Positions 50,455-57,950 of a DNA stretch of 64,000 bases are shown here, piece by piece. Made by a program: the position numbers and the translations under genes. The notes below the pieces were generated by a model. That model saw nothing but the letters and a program-made list of their open reading frames with translations, ran no database searches and was not told the DNA's origin. The DNA comes from Schistocerca nitens. Taxonomy: Eukaryota > Arthropoda > Insecta > Orthoptera > Acrididae. Each line of letters begins with the position of its first letter. Positions within the stretch are counted from its first letter, which is position 1. The stretch covers positions 188,595,548-188,659,547 of the forward strand of contig NC_064618.1 of NCBI RefSeq assembly GCF_023898315.1, in the 5' to 3' direction.

Positions 50455-50650
50455 GGACAGTCGTGCACGGTAGCTGCACGGTCTAGGGTGCCTTGCCACG
50501 TTTCACGCGGGTCCCTCCGTCGGAGTTTCGAGTCCTACCTCAGGCATGAGAATGTGTGTTGTCCATAGCGTACGTTAGATTCAGTAGTGTGTGAGCCTAG
50601 GGACCGATGACCTCAAAAGTTTGGTCCCATGGAAAGTTACCACCATAGCC
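50455..50650 (+). mobile_element. tRNA-derived SINE (family 2)
   Basis: The head CACGGTAGCTGCACGGTCTA has an A-box-like sequence, and the B box GAGTTTCGAGTCCTACC is followed by TCAGGCATGAGAATGTGTGT. The core AGGGACCGATGACCTCAAAA is followed by GTTTGGTCCCAT and GAAAGTTACCACC. The tRNA-like head differs from family 1, but the GAYYGATGACCTCA core is shared. It is a moderately diverged copy. Confidence 0.85.
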
Positions 50651-52085
50651 ATAAATTAAGGAAGAAAGGGACTTTTTGATTCTTTGCTTTTACCTCTGTA
50701 TGTAGAGTACCAGAATAAGTACCTTTATTCTGTACGTGTGTATGAATGTTTGGAGGGTTTGGTGAGCCTCTTTAGAGTATTCCTCTCCACCATCACAACT
50801 TTTAATGTGGAATCTGATGGTGGATGCGTTTGAGAGACACGCTCTGTGAGTACAACGCAATAGCATTTTTCCCCTGCAGAGGATATCACAGAGGTGTTAG
50901 CATGTTGTTTAAGTGAGTTAACACTGTTATTAACTTGTTCTCTTTCATTGCTAGGATCTGATTAGAGATTCTTGTTGCTGAAATGACTACAAGATTGGTT
51001 TAGTACGAGTTCCTGCAATTTTAGTGGAAATGCTTTATGTTCAGGCCACAAGCCCATGCGTTTTTGATCACACAAAGGAATCATACGATATCTGGTATTT
51101 CTCAAAGTAAATTCTCTGCCATTTTAAGAAAAATTAATGACCTCGACCAAGTATATAAATTCACAAAATTTTCATCAATGAAGGGACTTTGAAAGATGTG
51201 CAGCTGTGTCGACGTCAAACCCACTTGGACATGGCAGTAATCATGTCGAATGAGTACTAGCCATTAATAAGTTATTTAATATATGTGCAAAATTCCCTGC
51301 TTACATAATTTTGGGTAAAACATTTACCCTTTTCTTGTCAATACATTCATGTGTCTTCAGTCACATGTCTGTCATATCGTGTGAAGATGTCGGTACTGTA
51401 GCTCAATAGAATTAAACTTTCAAGGTCTATCTAATATGTAAATTAATGGTAAATTTCGCTTTGTTTTGCGACTCGCAAATGAATTCACATTGTACCTGAT
51501 TTTGGCACCGCTCCTGGCAAAAACGTTGTGCTTCTTTGCCACGTGTCGCAGTGTTTGCTTAATTCTCAATAGCGGGGGACAATTCTTTATGGGTGGTATG
51601 TTGGCTGCATGTGTGTATGAGTGCTTTCCTTTTTTTTTTTTTTTTGTGCATATTACCACCGTGATCTACCATTTGTCCATCCTTAATGACTTGATGTAAG
51701 CGGTACCCTGACGGCCTAGTCACTGGCATCGCTCACACTTTCGCTTTCATTTTCACTGACTTTTACTGACTCCTTCGCTACTGGTGTTGGGTTGCCTGTT
51801 TTGCTCACTTGTATGACGCCTATGGAGGTAATCATTGTACACCCTTCAGAAATTTGCAACTGCCCCGGCGCTGGCCACTTCCTGGGTCTTGCGCACTCAC
51901 TTTTAATCGGTTTACTTGTATCACCTCTGATCTGCGTAATTTGTACAGTTGACATTGGAACAGAATGTGATGAAGGGAACCAACCATTCTGCAGTCACAT
52001 TCCCATCCTTGTTGGTGACATTGTACACATAAGTACTACGGATAAGGACTATGCCCTGTCAACAGGTGAATCATGCCTAGACTGG
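50651..52085. other. No recognisable gene
   Basis: AT-rich DNA with a T run at 51628-51647. Overlapping frames at 51792-52121 (plus) and 51955-51716 (minus) have no recognised motif. The plus frame runs into a SINE tail and is not trusted. Confidence 0.4.
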
Positions 52086-52126
52086 GTGATGTTAAGTCCC
52101 ATAGTGCTCAGAGCCATTTGAACCAT
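52086..52126 (+). mobile_element. SINE (family 1) tail fragment
   Basis: The stretch TTAAGTCCCATAGTGCTCAG followed by AGCCATTTGAACCA is the exact 3' end of family-1 SINEs in plus orientation. The head and body are missing. Confidence 0.85.
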
Positions 52127-52162
52127 GATGCTAGACTGAGTGGGACATAGTGCAGCTTAAGG

Positions 52163-52296
52163 TTCAACTACTAAAACCTAACTAACCTAAGGGCAACACT
52201 TACGTCCATACCCGAGGCTGGGTTCGAACCTGCGACCGTAGCTGTCACGCGGTTCCAAGCTGTAGCGTCTAGAACTGCTTGGCCACTCCGGCCGGC
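52163..52296 (-). mobile_element. Short-form SINE (family 1 head, no tail)
   Basis: The minus strand holds the complete tRNA-like head (GCCGGCCGGAGTGGCC), the B box and the GGTTAGTTAGGTTTTAGTAG linker, then ends at TTGAA. The usual 3' core GACTGATGACCTCA and tail are absent. The copy is bounded by a perfect 11-bp target duplication, GCAGCTTAAGG at 52152-52162 and 52297-52307, so it was inserted in this short form and not deleted afterwards from the outside. Confidence 0.9.
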
Positions 52297-53429
52297 GCAG
52301 CTTAAGGGTTTTTCGGAAGTTCGAGTATATTTCGTTGACCCGCCGGTGCATATCACATGAGGCCTAGTGGCTTTGCTACGTTGCCAGTGTCTCAGACGGA
52401 ATTTCTTGTTAAGTAGATTTGCGTTTAACACATGGACCATGTCCAGTGTGCGTTCTTTGAGCAAATATGAAAGAGAAAGACATCGGACGGTAATTTCTGT
52501 GAGGAACAAGCCGAAAACTATAAGCAATGACTTTACCCTGATTCAAAATGCTCCGTTAGAGGTTATCAGCAAATATTCTGCTCCCCAGGCAAGGTATTCC
52601 TATATAGAGCGCGGCAGAGCTCATTCCATCATGTCCCTGATGCTGGCAGTGGCTGTCGGTATAGGACTGTTAAAGGTCCTATTCGGCAGCATTGCGTCAC
52701 AACAGGTGCCTTTAGGCTGCACCTGGTTACGTAATGTTGGAAAATTAACTGTTTGCTTAAGTGTCCGCTTTAATAGGTGCATACAAGCTGCTTAATGGTA
52801 TGATTGCCTTTCAAACTCATATAGTGATTTCTCCAAGCGGAAATAATTAGCTCTAAGCTCATTGTTTACCATATTGTTTGCTGTTACTGACGATCCACTG
52901 TCTCCACATCCCGCCTGTATTTCACCAAGAACTGCATTTGCCTTCTTCTCTGATACATTCTTCCCTACTGTGCTTCCATTACTTCAGTAGGTGTATGTAC
53001 CCTGAGCTGTTAACCTTCCTAAGACTACACGTTTGTCGTAAATAGAACGCTGCTTCGCTGCATCTGCATGTAACCTGCTTACTGGTGAAGGATTTTCTCA
53101 TGTTGTGTTTTCAGTTGATAAACTCCCGTACATTTGTTGACTTAATTCAGGTTTTGTAGGAAAATTAAACGTTTTCTGTACATAGTGAAACTTTGTAAAG
53201 ATCAGAACGGCGAGCAAGTATTGATCGTACTGCACAAATAAACATATTCGCATTATGTTTCTATCTGACTTTATTGTAACAGAACTTATGCGAAATGAAT
53301 ACCTGGGTCTTAAGGTTTTGTAGCTTTTGTTATATTCGACTTACAATTATAAAAAACACGTCAAATGAAAGAGACACTCAAACAGTTCTGTTTCAAACCG
53401 GTTGTCAATGCAAAGGAAAGAGAATATGA
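52297..53429. other. No recognisable gene
   Basis: A 142-codon plus-strand frame at 52367-52795 has no recognised domain, no splice context and no neighbouring exons. It is not called as a gene. Confidence 0.35.
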
Positions 53430-53950
53430 CGACCAATAGTGACTGAAGAACGTGACGAACGAGTGAGAGAGTCTTTCAGGCGTAGACCCAAGAAACGAGT
53501 TCGGAAGGCTAGTCGTGAATTAGCAGTTCCAGTGACGTTTGTGTGGAAACTTTTAAGGGGACACTTTCACCTATGTTGCTATTGTCTGCAGTTGCTACAA
53601 ACTCTCAACGCTACAAACTACGTCATAAGTACCAACTTTCCAAACGAAATGTTACTGCATGGCGATGAAGATTTCTGGATCAGTGACGAATCAGCATTTC
53701 ACCTTAGTGGAAGTGTGAATACACATATTATGCGCACCTGGAGATTAGAAAATCCTCACGAGATGGTACAGCTGCAACGACACTTAAATTAGCTGAGTCT
53801 TTTTTCTGCCATATTGCGGGAAAAAGTTTAAGGGTCTCTTTTTTTTTTGGTAAAGAAAGTGTAACTAATGTTTCTTATCTCGATGTGCTAAAATTTGGCA
53901 GTAACATGGTGTGCTGCCTCACAGGCGCAACTCAGTACACGAGTGGTTAA
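53430..53950 (+). mobile_element. Tc1/mariner-superfamily transposase fragment
   Basis: The plus frame at 53439-53792 reads RVRESFRRRPKKRVRKASRE followed by LAVPVTFVWKLLRG, a helix-turn-helix with the VPxTTVWKVLR recognition helix. FWISDESAFHLSGSVNTHIM follows, with the first catalytic aspartate and the VNTHN-RIW-LENPHE block. Beyond the stop the sequence continues, shifted, as SFFCHIAG, FFFGKESVT and SYLDVLK to about 53910. It is the same superfamily as the elements at 22670 and 61100 but another family. It is truncated and lacks the last catalytic part. Confidence 0.8.
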
Positions 53951-54389
53951 ACCACGTTTTACCCGTCAGCTGCACTGGCCGCAAGGGGCCGGACGACAGA
54001 GCTCGCTTCGTATGGCTGTTATTTGAAGCGAAATGTTAGATGCCTTTTGCACTATTGTTAGGTACACAGATTTGACACTGTTTTATCAGTTACTGATAGT
54101 CACCGTATGTAGGAAGCTATATAAACAGTGGGAAACAGACAGAAATCGCAGTAAGTATTGAAGTACACTCCAAAAGTACGCAATTGCCCTCGTAGTAAAA
54201 CAATAAAGTTGACAATAACACACTCCTGTAACGGTAAGATATCCCTTGTTAACTATATAATCCTCAATGTTAACATTACATACAGCTAGGGCAATACTAT
54301 TATGTTTATGGCGATCTGGTTTAAAGTTTTATTTGCGGAAGTGATGAGCAGGAACCTGCTGAAACATAAAGGTATTTGCTGTGAATATT
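53951..54389. other. Spacer, nothing recognised
   Basis: AT-rich DNA between two mariner-type remnants. No coding or repeat signal was seen. Confidence 0.4.
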
Positions 54390-55254
54390 TACCTAGGATT
54401 CCACTACCAATCCAAGCTGATGTTACCAGTTGGTTGGTGCATATCATCGTCGCATTTGATGTTTAATACACAACAGATACATACTACGCAAACTTTACTC
54501 ATCAATAATATATTCTTCATCACTGCTGACAAATGTCTACCAACGCTGTCGTAAATTTCAGATTCCACTACTGCAGAAATCATGGTTTTGGAGCAGAGAG
54601 CTCGTCGAACCATGTTCGGATCGCATTTTCATCCAGAAAAAAAAGCTTTTTCAAGGTTTTGTGACAGAGATCAGAAAATATAAATATCTGGGTGCGCAAG
54701 AACGAGTGATTAACTTGACTGTGGAATGACTTCCCAAACCAACACCTGTACAGTGTTTTTTGACAGTCCATCAGAATGTGAGCAGGCCTTATCGTGGAAC
54801 AGCAACACTTCACGCAGTTTTCATGGACGTTGTTCTTCGATTGCGTCTGCCCGATGCCTCAGTTGTTGACGAGAAATGACGATGGTTACACCTCGGGGAC
54901 GCAATTCATAGTACGCCACACCGTCATTGTTCTACCAGATCCATAAAATTGTCTTTTGTGATTGCGGGAAGGTCTTTGCAAGGGGAGTTGCTATTTTGTC
55001 TGGGATCACGCATTCCTTAACTTTCCTTACGTTAGCACCAATGCACTAATTCCCATCACCAGTAATGATAAAGGATATGAGGTACAGTGTTGTTCACGAG
55101 CCAATTGAAGACGTGTAAGCAGAGAGGGTCATATGGCCACCCACTGATTTATGTGATTCTGGCTTAGAGCATGCGACATCCTGACACCCGATTTTTGAAC
55201 CTTCCCCACGGTATGCTAATGTCGCATGATAGTGGAATGATCACAGTTCATTAT

Positions 55255-55655
55255 CAGAATGAGATTTTCACTCTGCAGCGTAGTTTGCGCTGATATGGAA
55301 CTTCCGGGCAGATTAAAACTGTGTGCCGGACCGAGACTCGAGCGGTTCTAGATGCTACAGTCTGGAACCGCGAGGCTGCTACGGTCGCAGGTTCGAAACC
55401 TGCCTCGGGCATGGATGTGTGTGATTTCCTTAGGTTAGTTAGGTTTAAGTAGTTGTAAGTTCTAGGGGACTGATGACCTCAGCAGTTAAGTCCCGTAGTG
55501 CTCAGAGTCATTTGAACCGAGACTCGAACTCCGGACCTTCGTCTTTCGCGGCCAAGTGCTCTATCATCTCAGCTGGTAGAGCACTTGCCCGCGAAAGGCA
55601 AAGGTCCCGAGTTCGAGTCTTGGTCCGGCACACAGTTTTAATGTGCCAGGAAGTT
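55255..55655. mobile_element. tRNA-like foldback repeat inserted in mariner
   Basis: Without the nested SINE this is a hairpin about 215 bp long. The arm AACTTCCGGGCAGATTAAAA (from 55299, interrupted at 55342-55516, resuming to about 55567) is nearly the reverse complement of 55568-55655. The right arm resembles a tRNA: AGCTGGTAGAGCACTTGC, a B box GAGTTCGAGTC and an acceptor-like GGTCCGGCACA. The flanking duplication ACAGTTCATTAT (55243-55254, 55656-55667) is 12 bp and perfect. The left end begins CAGAATGAGATTTTCACTCT. Confidence 0.9.
55342..55516 (+). mobile_element. SINE (family 1) nested in the foldback
   Basis: The copy starts GCGGTTCTAGATGCTACAGT and lacks the first bases of the head. 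It keeps B box GGTTCGAAACC, the linker, core GGGGACTGATGACCTCAGCA and the GTCATTTGAA end. It is flanked by CCGAGACTCGA at 55331-55341 and 55517-55527, a perfect 11-bp target duplication inside the foldback arm. It is the third layer in a SINE-in-foldback-in-mariner nest. Confidence 0.93.
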
Positions 55656-56040
55656 ACAGTTCATTATATTTGTAAGTTCTCGTGTATAATGACACGGACG
55701 TTGTGGAGTAATACGATGAAGTGGTCATCATGAAACCCTGTGAGTCTCCCTGAGCGTGGATACTCAATAATGTCAAAACGATACTTCTTAGAACGAAAAT
55801 CCATTTTCTTACCGTGCTCTGTTCAACGGCAGTATCTCCATACACGGCGCAAATATTTCTGGATGCCTCCGCTGTTGTCACTCTGCTGTAAACAGAAGAA
55901 TGTCTCGGAGATGCTCAGATTTCACCATTTGGCACTCCATTTTCTAGCGTCCACAGCTCCACTCAATATCGCCAAATGGGAAAATGGTGACATGAAAACT
56001 TAAATAGCAGCAGTGAACGACATATAAACACCGACATTCG

Positions 56041-56552
56041 ATTAATTAACCCATAGCAGTAAGAATACCAACACGCAAAACAACGCTACGAACTTATGCA
56101 CCAACCTGTTTAAGTAGAACATACGTTTCATGCTGACAATTGCTTCTGCATTTATTAAGCAAGTAACTAAAAGCTTGAACAAAGGAAATATTTCTACACT
56201 TTGAATTGTTGATATTGTAGCAATTAAATGTTGAGCACTTACTTAGACCAATAAGGACCGAGAAGCAGAACTGACTGTACCATATAGAAACCAATGTCCT
56301 GAAGTTGTTACATGAGTCCCTTCAATTCAAATAATTTAGCTTCCTATACTGCCAAATACATAGAAATTTGACATTATGCCTTACTTTTCACTCATATTTC
56401 AGAATGTTTGTCTTCTCTCTGTTGTCCTTCTTCACAGTCAGCTGCCATTTACTTATCTCTAAAATAAAACCTGTACTATTTATGAATCTTACTCAAAGCA
56501 AATTTCTTGTTGACTTGTAAGGTGTCAGAAACTACTACCAACTATTTGTTAT
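56041..56552. other. 3' flank of Gr-B, nothing recognised
   Basis: AT-rich DNA between the Gr-B stop codon and the mariner. An ATAAAT hexamer variant near 56480 on the minus strand is a weak polyadenylation candidate. Confidence 0.35.
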
Positions 56553-56921
56553 TTACTTTTGAACACAAGCGTTAGCTTTTGCGTCACTGAACTGCACAAA
56601 TATGACCAAGTAAGAAATGGTAACCGCAGCCATGGTTGGCAGGTTATTGAGACTGATCGTGAAAAGTCCTGCGGCTGTTATGCTGGGACGACGATGCAGC
56701 AGCTGCTGTGAGAACAGCTTCAGCTGACGGCGTAGTCCGGCATTGTCGACAGAGGCGTCCGACGGGAGGAGGAGCAGCTTGTGCACCAGGTCAGCACAGC
56801 GGTTGGATTCACTCTCTAGAGCACTGCACGACCACGTCGCACCCAGCAGACATGCAGCATTCGAAAGAGCCAACAAGACTACGAGGATGGTGAGCTGCTC
56901 CGTCCGACCGTGTTGAAAGAC
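56553..56921 (-). CDS. Gustatory receptor Gr-B, last exon (gene partial)
   Basis: This is a second 7tm_7 gustatory receptor, of which only the C-terminal exon is seen. It starts in phase 0 after the acceptor TTCTTCACAG and encodes 122 residues plus stop. TM6 is at about residues 10-30 of the exon (LTILVVLLALSNAACLLGATW). After a loop comes QQLLHRRPSITAAGLFTISL and a TM7 ending SYLVIFVQF, a near match to the TYhhhhhQF signature including the final Phe. Alignment with Gr-A exon 3 needs no gap from the acceptor to the shared TW at position 30, so the intron position is conserved. Earlier exons must lie at higher coordinates; none was found up to 64000. Confidence 0.9.
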   Translation of the reverse strand, partial: VFQHGRTEQLTILVVLLALSNAACLLGATWSCSALESESNRCADLVHKLLLLPSDASVDNAGLRRQLKLFSQQLLHRRPSITAAGLFTISLNNLPTMAAVTISYLVIFVQFSDAKANACVQK

Positions 56922-57059
56922 CTGTGAAGAACGTTTTGAAGCCACTTAGAAGCGCTGTTACCGTAGACTGCACTATTCGCTTAACCAATATAACCCTTAA
57001 TACATAATGAGTATTCGCCTTTAGCCCATGATCTATTGCTGTCCAACAGGAATGTACGT

Positions 57060-57200
57060 GGTGTAATTATTTAAAGTTCCAGTTTAAAGAGAACTACTGC
57101 TTAGAATGCCGTCAAATTTGAACAGCATACTATTGACGCCGAGGGGAACGTCATAGAAAATTTTACCAGTAGATGTCATTATAAGTATATTAACGTAATT
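57060..57200 (+). mobile_element. End fragment of the transposon family at 22670
   Basis: The stretch TTAGAATGCCGTCAAATTTG followed by AACAGCATACTATTGACGCC parallels 22720-22770 (TCAGAATGCCTTAAAATTTG ... ATACTATTGACGC). It is the 5' end of the element only. It lies upstream of the Gr-B exon, probably in its intron. Confidence 0.7.
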
Positions 57201-57469
57201 ATGTTTCTGGATGGGATCCGCTTTTAGCAAAACAATTTTTTTTTATTGTCCCATACATGTTACACTGTAGTTGCAGTATCTTCAGTGGGATTTTATGTTA
57301 TGGCTGTTAAACATAAAGAATGTTCTTTACTATTTGTATACATGAAAACATTAGTTTTTAAATCATGATTATAGATATTTGAAGAAACACACAAAAATAT
57401 GAATTCATACCTTTCTACCACATGGTGTGGTTTTCCTGATGTATTATGTTTCAACAGTGACTGTTTTAT

Positions 57470-57690
57470 TTCACAGTTTGCCATCTCCAACCACAATCAC
57501 CTTGAAGTAGACAAATTATTTGAGCCAGAGTCACGATTGAAAACTGTTATCGCCTGCCTGAACTTACGTTTTCTTTTTTCCTCGTCTTCTTCAACGTGAA
57601 GCAGTATATACTGAGCTGTCACTGTCACTGTTTCACTGTTTATATCTGTAAAAACAAACATGACGAACAGTGGAACGGTTGAAGGTGTAA
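57470..57690 (-). other. Open frame of unknown origin, possible exon
   Basis: Reading the minus strand from about 57645, after TTTTTACAG, one frame stays open as INSETVTVTAQYILLHVEED, then EEKRKRKFRQAITVFNRDSG and NNLSTSR, and reaches a TGA at a TCAAG/GTGATT that could be a donor. The acidic-to-basic EEDEEKRKRK stretch resembles the N terminus of PIF/Harbinger (HARBI1-like) transposases, but nothing else of such a protein was found. A host exon is the alternative. Confidence 0.3.
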
Positions 57691-57783
57691 AAACATGATG
57701 GCTGACAGTGGAACAGTTGAAGGTATTTCTGGCCGTTGTTCTGAATCTTTCAGAGGTGTCTGTGCATTTTGTGTGTGTGTGTT

Positions 57784-57950
57784 CGAGAGAGAGAGAGAGA
57801 TAAAGAGAGAGTATATTGAGAAATTTTCATTATTGTTATTATTAATTTTTCGTGTGAAAATAGGGAGAGAGAGGGGTGACCACAGGTTTGAGGATTTTTT
57901 TTTCCTTTCTTGTGTATGTGTGGGGCGGAGGGGGGGAGGGGGGGAGTTCT
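57784..57950. repeat. GA-rich and G-rich low-complexity tracts
   Basis: Imperfect (GA)n at 57784-57812, and G-rich sequence GGAGGGGGGGAGGGGGGGAG at 57927-57946. They lie at the 3' border of the Penelope-like element. The 122-codon frame through them is not a gene. Confidence 0.85.

Larger units (their letters stand above)
54390..56040 (-). mobile_element. mariner element interrupted by nested insertions
   Basis: The minus strand near 55950-55830 reads SEHLRDILLF, then TTAEASRNICAVYGDTAVEQ and STVRKW, the mariner N terminus. The 3' part at 55242-54404 holds decayed catalytic sequence and the C-terminal block EIYDSVGRHLSAVMKNILLM (about 54560-54500). The two parts are separated by an insertion (55255-55655) flanked by the 12-bp duplication ACAGTTCATTAT. 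Removing the insertion rejoins the mariner. Several stops make the transposase inactive. Outer borders are approximate, because terminal repeats were not resolved. Confidence 0.8.

Noticed and set aside
52367-52795. A 142-codon plus-strand ORF
   Set aside because: No domain, homologue or linked exon could be recognised. Its length is within chance for 64 kb of DNA.
55568-55655. Functional tRNA gene
   Set aside because: The sequence is tRNA-like but is one arm of a foldback repeat, lacks a proper anticodon loop and has a second inverted copy beside it.
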